The position numbers were made by a program, and so were the translations under genes. A DNA stretch of 64,000 nucleotides from positions 83,256 through 147,255 of the forward strand of contig NZ_ML133699.1 in NCBI RefSeq assembly GCF_003985155.1. The letters run 5' to 3'. Positions 16,964-25,246 of the stretch are shown here, piece after piece; position 1 is the first letter of the stretch, and every line of letters starts with the position of its first letter. The stretch comes from Rhizobium vallis. Its GTDB lineage: Bacteria > Pseudomonadota > Alphaproteobacteria > Rhizobiales > Rhizobiaceae. Under the pieces are notes generated by a model, which made no database searches, had not been told where the DNA came from, and was given only the letters and a program-made list of their open reading frames with translations.

Positions 16964-18304
16964 ATGGCGGCTTCATCGGCAACAGCCTTCATGATCAACG
17001 GCTTTGATCCGACTACTGCGGATAGGCTGACGCAAGACGAGCAGAATCTGATCGCTCGTCGGCGCAAGCTGCTGGGCCCTTCCTATAAGCTCTTCTACGA
17101 GCATCCGGTCCACGTTGTTCGCGCAGAGGGGGTCTGGCTTTACGACCCGGAAGGCAATGCCTTCCTCGACGTTTACAACAACGTACCCTCGGTAGGGCAC
17201 TGCCACCCTCGCGTAGTCGACGCAATCGCAAAGCAATCGAAGGTGCTCAACACGCATACTCGCTATTTGCACGAAGACATCTTGAAGTACTCGGAAGACC
17301 TTCTCGCCACGTATCCCGATGAAATCAGCAACGTCATGTACACGTGCACGGGGAGCGAAGCAGTCGATCTCGCACTCCGCATTGCCCGCTACTACACTGG
17401 CGGCACCGGAATCATTGTCACGGCCAACGCCTACCATGGCCTGACTACCGCAGTCGCCGAAATCTCCCCGTCGATGGGACCCAACGTTCCGATCGGCCAG
17501 CATGTCTACGTCGTCGAAGCTCCAGACGACTACCGTGGGAATGGCGAGGACATTGGTGAGGTCTTCGCGCAGCGCGTCGAGGACGCCATCAAGAAGATGA
17601 CGCGCCATGGCATCAAGTTCGCCGCATTCATAGCAGACGGAATTTTTTCGACAGACGGCATCCTGACTGACCCTCCGGGTTTCCTGAAGAAGACTGCCGA
17701 CGTCGTCCAGGCAGCGGGCGGCCTCTATATCGCAGATGAGGTGCAGCCTGGTTTTGGCCGAACTGGAACGCATTGGTGGGGCTTCCAACGCCATGGCATC
17801 GTTCCTGATCTTGTCGTCATGGGCAAGCCCATGGGCAATGGCATGCCAATCGCCGGGGTCGCCGCCAAGCCAGAGGTGCTGGAGAGCTTCGGCAACGATA
17901 TCCGCTACTTCAACACGTTCGGTGCAAACACTGTCAGCATCGCAGCTGCGCAAGCCGTCCTAGACGTAATCAAGGACGAGGACCTCATGGCGAACTCGGT
18001 CAAGATCGGCGACTACATGGTCGACGGCATGAAGAAGCTTCAACAGAAGTACGAGCACGTTGGCGATGTTCGCGGTGCAGGCCTGTTCCTGGCCATGGAA
18101 TTCGTAACTGATCGGACATCTAAAAAGCCAGACGCAAAGCTCTCACTCAACGTTGTGAATGGCCTGCGCGAGAAGCGCATCCTGATCAGCGCTGCAAGCC
18201 CTTCGGGCAACGTTCTCAAGATCCGACCACCGCTTCCCTTCACCGCCGAGCACGCCGACGTTTTCCTGTCGGGCCTGGACGAAGTGCTGGCTGCAAACTC
18301 GTAG
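16964..18304 (+). CDS. Class III PLP enzyme, probable amino-alcohol-phosphate phospho-lyase
   Basis: A 446-residue class III (fold-type I) PLP enzyme. NNVPSVGHCHPRVV and LNTHTRYLHE near residues 70-105 match the AGXT2L/ethanolamine-phosphate phospho-lyase branch better than ordinary omega-transaminases. TCTGSEAVDLALRIAR binds cofactor phosphate, ADEVQPGFGRTG holds the aspartate, and MGKPMGNG the Schiff-base lysine. Members of this branch eliminate phosphate and ammonia from O-phosphorylated amino alcohols, giving an aldehyde. The kinase gene ends 10 bases upstream, which supports this reading. AGGAG precedes the ATG. An ordinary aminotransferase activity cannot be excluded. Its stop codon lies inside a very stable hairpin. 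Confidence 0.8.
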   Translation: MAASSATAFMINGFDPTTADRLTQDEQNLIARRRKLLGPSYKLFYEHPVHVVRAEGVWLYDPEGNAFLDVYNNVPSVGHCHPRVVDAIAKQSKVLNTHTRYLHEDILKYSEDLLATYPDEISNVMYTCTGSEAVDLALRIARYYTGGTGIIVTANAYHGLTTAVAEISPSMGPNVPIGQHVYVVEAPDDYRGNGEDIGEVFAQRVEDAIKKMTRHGIKFAAFIADGIFSTDGILTDPPGFLKKTADVVQAAGGLYIADEVQPGFGRTGTHWWGFQRHGIVPDLVVMGKPMGNGMPIAGVAAKPEVLESFGNDIRYFNTFGANTVSIAAAQAVLDVIKDEDLMANSVKIGDYMVDGMKKLQQKYEHVGDVRGAGLFLAMEFVTDRTSKKPDAKLSLNVVNGLREKRILISAASPSGNVLKIRPPLPFTAEHADVFLSGLDEVLAANS

Positions 18305-18318
18305 GCCTTCGGGCCTAC
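18301..18318 (+). promoter_or_regulatory. UUCG-tetraloop hairpin overlapping the lyase stop codon
   Basis: A 7-bp stem GTAGGCC/GGCCTAC closed by C(UUCG)G, one of the most stable RNA tetraloops. The TAG stop codon (18,302-18,304) lies in the 5' arm. No T-run follows, so it is not a classic terminator. It lies just before the binding-protein gene, where it could protect the 3' end of the kinase/lyase message or slow ribosome release. Confidence 0.6.
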
Positions 18319-18381
18319 GCAACAACAAAAGACGGAAGAATTCCACAGTCATCAACAACTCTCTTAGGGGATACTACCAAC

Positions 18382-19146
18382 ATGAAACTCTCCGTATTCA
18401 CATCCGCCTCGGTAATTGTACTTGCGCTCGTGGCAGGCGCTCATGCCGAAGACAAAACTGTCAAAATCGCTACCGAAGGCGTCTACCCGCCGTTCAATTA
18501 TGTCGAAAACGGCCAACTCACCGGCTTCGACGTCGATATTGCCAATGCGCTCTGCGAGAAGGCAAAGCTCAAGTGCGAAATCGTCACCCAGGAATGGGAC
18601 GGCATGATTCCCGGACTGATGGCCAACAAGTATGACGCGATTATTGCGTCCATGAACATCACGGCCGAACGCAAGAAGAAGATCGACTTCACGACCAAGT
18701 ACTACGACACGCCTGCGAAGTTCATGACGACCAAAGAAGCGAAGGTCACGGACATCTCGCCCGCTGCACTTGCGGGAAAGACAATTGGCGTTCAGGGCTC
18801 GACGACCCAGCAGAACTTCCTTGAAGCCAAGTACAAGGATTCCACCATCAAGACGTACACGACGGTCGACGACGCGAGCGCTGACCTTGCCGCAGGCCGT
18901 CTGGACTTTGTTCTCTCGGACAAGGTGCTTCTTGATGCATGGCTGAAAAAGTCGAGCGACGCGTCCTGCTGCGAACTGGTCGGCGATGATCTCCGTGATC
19001 CAATCTTCGGGGAAGGCAAGGGTGTTGGCATCCGCAAGGACGACACCGAGCTCAAGAACAAGTTCCAGAAGGCGATCGACGACATTCGCGCTGATGGCAC
19101 GTACGAGAAGATCAACGCGAAGTACTTCCCGTTCTCTATTTTCTAA
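18382..19146 (+). CDS. Amino acid ABC transporter binding protein (LAO/HisJ-like)
   Basis: A 254-residue periplasmic SBP family 3 protein with a signal peptide ending AHA in the first 22 residues. The mature N terminus has IATEGVYPPFNYVENGQLTG and later GFDVDIANALCEK, then SMNITAERKKKIDFT, the signature of the lysine/arginine/ornithine/histidine/opine group. A Cys pair at DASCCEL is notable. AGGGGA lies upstream of the ATG. It is followed by a hairpin and two permease genes, the usual order of a four-part amino acid transporter. The neighbouring catabolic genes make an opine-like, hydroxy-amino-acid or amino-alcohol ligand possible; this is inference. Confidence 0.87.
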   Translation: MKLSVFTSASVIVLALVAGAHAEDKTVKIATEGVYPPFNYVENGQLTGFDVDIANALCEKAKLKCEIVTQEWDGMIPGLMANKYDAIIASMNITAERKKKIDFTTKYYDTPAKFMTTKEAKVTDISPAALAGKTIGVQGSTTQQNFLEAKYKDSTIKTYTTVDDASADLAAGRLDFVLSDKVLLDAWLKKSSDASCCELVGDDLRDPIFGEGKGVGIRKDDTELKNKFQKAIDDIRADGTYEKINAKYFPFSIF

Positions 19147-19161
19147 GACCTGCAGTCGTTC

Positions 19162-19184
19162 GCCCGGCCGATCTCCGGCCGGGC
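19162..19184 (+). promoter_or_regulatory. Intercistronic hairpin between binding protein and permease genes
   Basis: A perfect 9-bp GC-rich stem (19,162-19,170 with 19,176-19,184) around the loop ATCTC, 16 bases after the binding-protein stop and without a T-run. Such hairpins commonly stabilise the binding-protein message and reduce permease expression. Confidence 0.6.
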
Positions 19185-19206
19185 TATTCGACGGATCGGA
19201 GGAACG

Positions 19207-19923
19207 GTGGAACTCCTAGACCTACTTTCATTTCGCCCGGAAGGCTGGGGACAGTCCCTCCTTGACGGCGTGTGGCTGACGATCAGGCTTGCGCTCGCAA
19301 CCTTGCCCTTCGGCTTGTTGCTCGGCTTGGGGCTGGCTCTTCTGATCAACGGCAAGAACCGTTGGCTGGCGAGGCTCGCCACGCTTTTTGCGACGACGTT
19401 CCGCGCTCTGCCTGAGCTGCTGACGCTCTTCATCATCTATTACGGCGGCGGGATGTTCATACAGTGGGCATGGCTTTCGCTCTTCGGTACCCCGTTCGGC
19501 GAACTCAGCGGCTTTATCGCCGGGATGATCGCGCTCGGTATCGTGTTCTCGGCCTTTGCGTCCGAGATTTTCGTTGCGGCGATGCGAGCAATCCCAGTGG
19601 GGCAACACGAAGCTGCAGCGTCCCTGGGACTTTCGCGCGCCCGTACCTTCATCAGCATCATCGCTCCTCAGCTCTGGCGGCTGTCACTGCCCGGTCTCGG
19701 GAACCTTTGGTTCGTCCTGCTCAAGGATACGTCGCTTGTCTCCATCATTTCGCTTGCTGACCTGATGCGACAGACACAGCTCGCGGTCGCAAATACGAAG
19801 GAGCCGTTGTTCTTCTATGCCGTCGCCTGTCTCATCTATCTGGTGATCTCGATGATCTCGTCGTCAATCGTCGGCCTGCTTGAAGTCCGGTCTAATCGTG
19901 GCTTCGCCAGGAGGCGCACATGA
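19207..19923 (+). CDS. Amino acid ABC transporter permease 1
   Basis: A 238-residue inner-membrane protein of the HisQ/OccQ type with about five hydrophobic helices. It has the FRALPELLTLFIIYYGGG segment and an EAA loop (SLGLSRARTFISIIAPQLWR), then LLKDTSLVSIISLADLMRQT. The start is GTG, supported by GGAGG four bases upstream. It overlaps the next permease by four bases (ATGA), so the two are translationally coupled and probably form a heterodimer. Confidence 0.87.
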   Translation: MELLDLLSFRPEGWGQSLLDGVWLTIRLALATLPFGLLLGLGLALLINGKNRWLARLATLFATTFRALPELLTLFIIYYGGGMFIQWAWLSLFGTPFGELSGFIAGMIALGIVFSAFASEIFVAAMRAIPVGQHEAAASLGLSRARTFISIIAPQLWRLSLPGLGNLWFVLLKDTSLVSIISLADLMRQTQLAVANTKEPLFFYAVACLIYLVISMISSSIVGLLEVRSNRGFARRRT

Positions 19924-20648
19924 ACACCGAGTTGCTCGCAAACTATGGACCTAAGATCCTTTGGGGCCTGGTCGTCACCCTTGAACTCGTACTGACTTCA
20001 GCTCTGATTGGAGCAGTTTTTGCCCTGCCTCTGGCTCTGCTTCGTAATGGTGAGATTGCGGTCTTTCGTTATCTCGCGAAAGCCTACATCGTCTTCTTTC
20101 GTGCAACGCCTCTGCTTGGTCAGATCTTCCTGATCTACTACGGCGCGGGACAGATCCGAGGGGAACTAACAAGTCTTGGCCTCTGGTGGTTCTTCCGCGA
20201 TGCCTATCTGTGCGCACTGTTCGCCTTCACGCTCAACACGACGGCATATCAGGCAGAGATCTTGCGTGGTGCTCTCAGCTCGCTGCCTCGCGGACAGCTA
20301 GAGGCAGCAAACTCGCTCGGTCTCAGCCGCGTCACGACGTTGTTTCATGTCCTGCTGCCGCAGGCCCTTATTATGGCGCTTCGCCCTCTTGGGAACGAAC
20401 TGATTCTCTCCCTGAAAGCATCTGCCTTAGCGAGTGTTATCACCGTCCCCGAGCTGATGCAGGCCACAAAACTTGCGTTTTCCCGGTCGTTCGACTTTCA
20501 GGTCTACATCTGGGCAGCGGTTCTCTATCTGATCATGGTCGAGACCATCCGACGAGTCTGGGGCCTGCTTGAATGGTACCTGACCAGACATTTGAGGCGG
20601 CGCGCCACACCGGTGAGCAAGCCTTCCATTTCCCTTCAAAAAGCTTGA
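19920..20648 (+). CDS. Amino acid ABC transporter permease 2
   Basis: A 242-residue inner-membrane protein of the HisM/OccM type. It carries FFRATPLLGQIFLIYYGAG, the helix with FTLNTTAYQAEILRGAL and the EAA loop (SLGLSRVTTLFHVLLPQAL), then LKASALASVITVPELMQ. It starts inside the stop of permease 1 and ends 14 bases before the ATPase start. The basic tail (RHLRRR) is cytoplasmic. Confidence 0.87.
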   Translation: MNTELLANYGPKILWGLVVTLELVLTSALIGAVFALPLALLRNGEIAVFRYLAKAYIVFFRATPLLGQIFLIYYGAGQIRGELTSLGLWWFFRDAYLCALFAFTLNTTAYQAEILRGALSSLPRGQLEAANSLGLSRVTTLFHVLLPQALIMALRPLGNELILSLKASALASVITVPELMQATKLAFSRSFDFQVYIWAAVLYLIMVETIRRVWGLLEWYLTRHLRRRATPVSKPSISLQKA

Positions 20649-20662
20649 TCCAAGGAAGTCTC

Positions 20663-21415
20663 ATGGTTGCGACCACAGACAGAAAACGTGCCGTCGAATT
20701 CGAGAACGTCTCCAAGTGGTATGGCGCGCACCAGGTTCTTACCGACATTAATCTCACAGTCGGGGAGGGCGAGCGCGTCGTCGTTGCCGGGCCATCGGGT
20801 TCCGGGAAATCGACGATGATCCGCTGCATCAATCATCTCGAAGAGCACCAGAAGGGGAAGATCCTCGTTGAAGGCGTCGAGTTAACGCGCGAGCGGAAAA
20901 AGATCGAAGCGGTTCGCCGCGAGGTCGGCATGGTTTTTCAACACTTCAATCTCTTCCCGCACAAAACAATTCTCGAAAACTGCACAATTGCGCTTCGGAC
21001 TGTCCGCGGCCTCGCGCGAGCGGAAGCCAACGATGTCGCGATGTCTTTTCTCGAAAAGGTTCGGATTCCAGAGCAGGCGCACAAGTATCCAGGGCAACTG
21101 TCGGGGGGGCAGCAGCAACGCGTCGCGATCGCCAGATCCCTGGCCATGAAACCACGCATCATGCTTTTCGACGAACCCACATCCGCGCTCGATCCAGAGA
21201 TGATCCGCGAAGTGCTGGATGTGATGGTCAATCTCGCAGACAGCGGAATGACGATGATTTGCGTAACGCACGAAATGGGCTTCGCCCGGCAGGTCGCTGA
21301 TCGTGTGATCTTCATGGCCGACGGCAAGATCGTCGAGACGGCGCCGCCCGCGGAGTTCTTCGACAATCCGAAGGAGGCACGGACGCGTTCGTTCCTTCGC
21401 CAATTGCTGCACTGA
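20663..21415 (+). CDS. Amino acid ABC transporter ATPase
   Basis: A 250-residue HisP/GlnQ-type ATPase: Walker A GPSGSGKST, Q-loop VFQHFNLFPHKT, signature LSGGQQQR, Walker B MLFDEPTSALDPE and H-loop VTHEMG. I chose the ATG at 20,663 because AAGGAAG precedes it and the family motif (VEFENVSKWYG) begins right after; the open frame extends back into the permease gene. It completes the transporter encoded from 18,382. The next gene begins five bases after its stop, so transport and catabolism genes share one message. Confidence 0.9.
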   Translation: MVATTDRKRAVEFENVSKWYGAHQVLTDINLTVGEGERVVVAGPSGSGKSTMIRCINHLEEHQKGKILVEGVELTRERKKIEAVRREVGMVFQHFNLFPHKTILENCTIALRTVRGLARAEANDVAMSFLEKVRIPEQAHKYPGQLSGGQQQRVAIARSLAMKPRIMLFDEPTSALDPEMIREVLDVMVNLADSGMTMICVTHEMGFARQVADRVIFMADGKIVETAPPAEFFDNPKEARTRSFLRQLLH

Positions 21416-21420
21416 CCGAC

Positions 21421-22221
21421 ATGAAAAAGATCTTGATCACGGGAGCGGGTGGCAACGTCGGGCGATTGCTCCGACCCATATTGCGCGAGCGGTACAAGCT
21501 GAAGGTCACCGACATTGCTGATTTCGAGACTACCGTCGACGAAATCAGCATCCGCGGAGATCTTGCTGACCGCGAGTTTTGCGACTTTGCGGCCCACGAT
21601 GTGGATGGCATCGTGCATCTCGCTGGTCTGGTGGGACCAGGGTTCAACTTCGAACAGACGCTCGATCCCAATTACCGCGCTGTCCTCAATCTACTGGAGA
21701 GCTGCCGTATTCATGCTGTCGAGCGCCTTGTGTTCGCAAGCAGCCACCATGCTGTCGGGATGCTTGGGGCGGACACTATTGTGCACGAGGAACTGCCGAT
21801 TGTGCCGGATAGCTTCTATGGGCTGAGCAAGGCATTCGGCGAAGCTGCCTGCGCGATGTATGCACACCGTTTCGGAATCCGCACAATGCTGCTCCGAATA
21901 GGAAATGCCGATCCTCTCGTGGTCGATGCCAGGCGCGAGCGGATGTGGACGAGTGGACGTGATCTGGCTTCGTTGATCGATATTGGCCTGGAGCACCCGA
22001 ACGTGAGGTGCGAGGTCGTATATGCAGCGTCCAACTGCCCGGAGGCGATGTTCAATAACCGCCACGCGCGCTCGTTCGGCTACTGCCCCAAAGATGACGC
22101 CCGCGACAATCACGCGCCCAGCTTCAAGGGGCGCGATCAGTTGCCGCGCGATCAGATGGCTTATGTCGGGGGGCATTTCGCAGTCAATGAACTGCCCAAC
22201 CCCTGGGGAGAAAATCAGTGA
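21421..22221 (+). CDS. Uronate-dehydrogenase-like extended SDR (NAD-dependent epimerase/dehydratase family)
   Basis: A 266-residue SDR. The N-terminal nucleotide loop is GAGGNVGRL. FASSHHAVG and the YGLSK catalytic Tyr/Lys motif follow, then LRIGNADP. These blocks, and the short length, resemble the uronate dehydrogenases of Agrobacterium and Pseudomonas, which oxidise hexuronates to aldarolactones in the cytoplasm. The following enolase-superfamily and HpaI-aldolase genes would then dehydrate and cleave an acid sugar, a logical three-step route. The start ATG is five bases after the ATPase stop. The real substrate may be another aldose-like compound. Confidence 0.78.
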   Translation: MKKILITGAGGNVGRLLRPILRERYKLKVTDIADFETTVDEISIRGDLADREFCDFAAHDVDGIVHLAGLVGPGFNFEQTLDPNYRAVLNLLESCRIHAVERLVFASSHHAVGMLGADTIVHEELPIVPDSFYGLSKAFGEAACAMYAHRFGIRTMLLRIGNADPLVVDARRERMWTSGRDLASLIDIGLEHPNVRCEVVYAASNCPEAMFNNRHARSFGYCPKDDARDNHAPSFKGRDQLPRDQMAYVGGHFAVNELPNPWGENQ

Positions 22222-23330
22222 AAATTATTTGGGGCGAGGTTATCCTCGTCGAAATACCCTTCAAGCTCAGAGGGACCGGCGTCGGTATCATGCCGACGGC
22301 GTGGCAAACGCTCGAGTTCGCGCTCGTCAAACTTGAGGACGAACTTGGCAACATTGGATGGGGCGAAGGCTTCGGCTATTCGCTGATCGACGCCACCAAA
22401 TCTGTTATCGATCGATTGATTTTTCCTTCGCTGATCGGCCAGGTCATCACCGATATTCCCACTTGGAACCGCAACACCCAGCGGCAGCTGCATATGTTCG
22501 GACGTTACGGCGTGACGATCTTTGCGATCTCCAGCGTGGATATGGCGCTCTGGGATCTGTTCGCAAAGCGTGAGCGCAAGCCGCTCCATAAGATTCTCGG
22601 TGATGGCCGGGGTCGGACGGAGATACCTTTCTACGCCAGCCTTGTCCGGTACGGGGAACCGAACCTGGTCGCGCAATCTGCCAAGGAGGTGCTCGACGCC
22701 GGGTTTACCAGGATCAAACTGCACGAGATAACGCTTCCGGACATCAGGGCTTGCCGGAATACGACTGGTCCCGATACGAGCATTTGCGTGGACGTGAACT
22801 GTGCATGGTCGCATAATTTCGTCGAGACGAACTTAGCAGAACTGCGAAGCCTCGATCTCGCGTGGCTCGAAGAGCCAATCTACCCTCCGGAAGATTTCGC
22901 GGCCCTGAAATCGTTGCGCGGGCGAGGGCTTCCTATCGCCGCCGGCGAAAACTGGTGCACGTCTTTCCAATTCGGCCAGGCACTAGCGGCGGGCGCGGTC
23001 GACTACCTGCAACCGAGCATAACCAAGGTGGGCGGCGTTTCCGAGTATGTTTCAGTCATCGATATGGGGGCGCGACACGATGTGACGCTGATGCCGCATT
23101 CTCCTTACTTCGGACCCGGTTTCTTCGCTTCGCTGCAGGTTGCGGCAGCGCGGCCAGGCGTACAAGCGCTGGAGTACAATTTCGTCAAGCCGGATGCGTG
23201 GCTCGCCGATGTCGAGGGAATTCGGAACGGCGACATGATCAAGGTGTCTGACCAGCCGGGCATCGGTTTTGAGCCGGACCTCGACGTGATGAAGAAGTAT
23301 GGACGAGTTCTCGGGAGTCGGAAGCTATGA
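22218..23330 (+). CDS. Enolase-superfamily (MR/MLE) acid dehydratase or racemase
   Basis: A 370-residue enzyme. The KxH pair is in IKLHEI (K167, H169), where a histidine in place of the usual second lysine or arginine is seen in several sugar-acid dehydratases. Metal ligands are in VDVNCAW (D192), LEEP (E218/219) and AAGENW (E244); a barrel histidine is in MPHSPY (H294). It starts with GTG overlapping the previous stop by four bases, and its own stop overlaps the aldolase start by four bases, so translation is tightly coupled. It probably dehydrates the acid produced by the upstream SDR to a 2-keto-3-deoxy acid for the aldolase. Confidence 0.84.
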   Translation: MKIIWGEVILVEIPFKLRGTGVGIMPTAWQTLEFALVKLEDELGNIGWGEGFGYSLIDATKSVIDRLIFPSLIGQVITDIPTWNRNTQRQLHMFGRYGVTIFAISSVDMALWDLFAKRERKPLHKILGDGRGRTEIPFYASLVRYGEPNLVAQSAKEVLDAGFTRIKLHEITLPDIRACRNTTGPDTSICVDVNCAWSHNFVETNLAELRSLDLAWLEEPIYPPEDFAALKSLRGRGLPIAAGENWCTSFQFGQALAAGAVDYLQPSITKVGGVSEYVSVIDMGARHDVTLMPHSPYFGPGFFASLQVAAARPGVQALEYNFVKPDAWLADVEGIRNGDMIKVSDQPGIGFEPDLDVMKKYGRVLGSRKL

Positions 23331-24145
23331 AGGCCAACAAACTCAAGGAAATCTGGTCGAAAGGCGGTTGCGTACTGAATGGCTGGCTTTCAATACCCTG
23401 CGCCTTCTCTGCAGAAATCATGGCTGCTCAAGGATACGACAGCATCGGGATCGATCTCCAGCACGGCATTGTCGACTATCAGGAAGCTGTCGGCATGCTC
23501 CAGGCCATGCGGGCAAGTGAAGTCACACCGCTCGTCCGGCCAGCTTGGCTCGATCCTGTTCATATCATGAAGGCGCTCGATGCTGGCGCATACGGCGTCG
23601 TGTGCCCCATGATCAACAGCCGTGCTGAAGCGGAGCAGCTCGTATCCTATGTCAGGTATCCTCCAACTGGGATACGCAGTTTCGGCCCCTCGCGCGCGCT
23701 GATTTCAACTGGCGGCGGCAACTATCTCGGTGAAGCCGACGAAGAGATCGTTTGCTTCGCAATGATCGAGACCGCGCAGGCTCTGGAGCGGCTGGACGAG
23801 ATAGCGACAACGCCCGGCCTCGACGGCATCTATATCGGGCCAGCGGATCTAACGATTGGCCTCACGGGTAAGAAATACCCTCCGGGTTTCGACCGCGAGG
23901 AGCCGGAGATCATCGACGCAATCAGCCGGATCCTGAGAGCGTCGCACGACGCCGGCATCAAGGCAGCCCTGCATTGCGGATCGCCGGCATATGCGGCCAA
24001 GGCGGCAAAGTGGGGCTTCGATCTGGTGACAGTGTCGAACGATGTGAGGCTTCTCGCAGGCGCGGCGGCCGCAAGTGTTGGATCCTTTCGTTCGCTTATG
24101 GCCGAACAGGCCAACGAGCCTAAGAATGAAAAAGGAAGCTACTGA
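23327..24145 (+). CDS. HpcH/HpaI-family class II aldolase
   Basis: A 272-residue aldolase. IDLQHGIVDYQ carries the catalytic histidine, PLVRPAW the arginine that binds the pyruvate carboxylate, and ETAQALE with GIYIGPADLTIG the metal-binding glutamate and aspartate. Family members split 2-keto-3-deoxy or 4-hydroxy-2-oxo acids into pyruvate (or a short oxo acid) and an aldehyde, needing a divalent metal. The position behind a dehydratase-type enolase supports retro-aldol cleavage of a 2-keto-3-deoxy acid. The gene starts within the upstream stop. Confidence 0.87.
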   Translation: MKANKLKEIWSKGGCVLNGWLSIPCAFSAEIMAAQGYDSIGIDLQHGIVDYQEAVGMLQAMRASEVTPLVRPAWLDPVHIMKALDAGAYGVVCPMINSRAEAEQLVSYVRYPPTGIRSFGPSRALISTGGGNYLGEADEEIVCFAMIETAQALERLDEIATTPGLDGIYIGPADLTIGLTGKKYPPGFDREEPEIIDAISRILRASHDAGIKAALHCGSPAYAAKAAKWGFDLVTVSNDVRLLAGAAAASVGSFRSLMAEQANEPKNEKGSY

Positions 24146-24146
24146 G

Positions 24147-24920
24147 ATGAATGAGAATATCGATGTGAAGCCCAGCCGTGTAATCGGCGAGGGCTCGATA
24201 AAGGTGATCGCACTTCATGGCTGGATGGGAGATCATCGGCTGTATGCGCCCACATTTCCGCTGTGGGATCGCAGCAAATTCACCGTCGCATTCATGGATT
24301 GCCGTGGCTACGGCCAGCGCCTCGACGAAAAGGGCCAGTACACTATCGAGGAAGTCGCACGCGACGTTCGAGGTCTAGCCAAGGCGTTGGGATGGCAGAA
24401 ATACCATGTGATCGGCCATTCAATGACGGGGATGACGGTCCAACGCCTCACCGTCGATGCTGCTGATGACGTGCAATCAGTCCTTATGGTGGCGGCGCTG
24501 CCCGCATCCGGAGCCAAGATTACGGAGGAGCGGCGAAAGCTACTTCAGGACGCCATCAACGATCCAGAAGTCCGCAAGACGCTCATTGATGTGAACACGG
24601 GCCACACGAAGCAAGACGAGTGGCTTGAAGAATTGCGCGACACCAGCCTTGCAGGCACCTCTGAACGTCCTTTGGTCGCCTATATGGCGTCGTGGACGGG
24701 AACAGACTTCTCCAGTGAAGTCCTCGGAAACAACACGCCAGTGTTCGTCGTGATCGGCGCAAATGATCCGGGGTCTTCCCGCGAGAAGACACAGCAGACG
24801 GTTGGTACGTGGTACGAGAATGTCGAGGTGGAAGTCCTGACGGACGCCGGACATTATCCGATGTATGAGACGCCCGACGCATTCGTGAAACTAGTAAGCA
24901 GGCACCTTTCAAAATTCTGA
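24147..24920 (+). CDS. Alpha/beta hydrolase
   Basis: A 257-residue alpha/beta hydrolase. HGWMGDH near residue 27 is the oxyanion loop, MDCRGYGQ the second landmark, and GHSMTGMT the nucleophile elbow with serine. A C-terminal aspartate (IGANDP) and histidine (DAGHYPMYE) complete the triad. I chose the ATG at 24,147, just after the aldolase stop, because AGGAAG sits eight bases before it. It could open a lactone made by the uronate-dehydrogenase-like SDR or cleave an ester/amide substrate after import. It is the last gene of this operon; no clear terminator follows. Confidence 0.83.
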   Translation: MNENIDVKPSRVIGEGSIKVIALHGWMGDHRLYAPTFPLWDRSKFTVAFMDCRGYGQRLDEKGQYTIEEVARDVRGLAKALGWQKYHVIGHSMTGMTVQRLTVDAADDVQSVLMVAALPASGAKITEERRKLLQDAINDPEVRKTLIDVNTGHTKQDEWLEELRDTSLAGTSERPLVAYMASWTGTDFSSEVLGNNTPVFVVIGANDPGSSREKTQQTVGTWYENVEVEVLTDAGHYPMYETPDAFVKLVSRHLSKF

Positions 24921-25246
24921 AGGCCATCCCGGGCCTGGAGCGCAAATCAACCCCGTTGAGCCTTAGCCAGTCGGCGCAGGGCTCAGCGGTTATGCTTGGC
25001 GCGATATCCGATTTAGACATGCATTAAGAGAGGATCATCCAGACGCTGCGCGAGCAGGTGCAACCACAGCATGGAGTAACTTCGGGTTGATAGTTTGCGC
25101 GAACTTCATGCGAAGGTTACCAGATTATTAAGTCACGCAATTTTAGGACTAGTGACCTAAAGTTAACCCGAAATTATATCCCTAATGCGACTTTGTATCC
25201 TGGTAGCGAACTGCAAGCCGTCTCAAACACACGTCCGGAGACCCTC
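24921..25246 (+). other. Intergenic stretch before the chemoreceptor gene
   Basis: About 325 bases with no convincing gene. The last 120 are AT-richer than their surroundings (for example TTAACCCGAAATTATATCCC near 25,163), which fits a promoter region for the chemoreceptor gene, but I cannot name a sigma-factor site with confidence. Confidence 0.4.
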
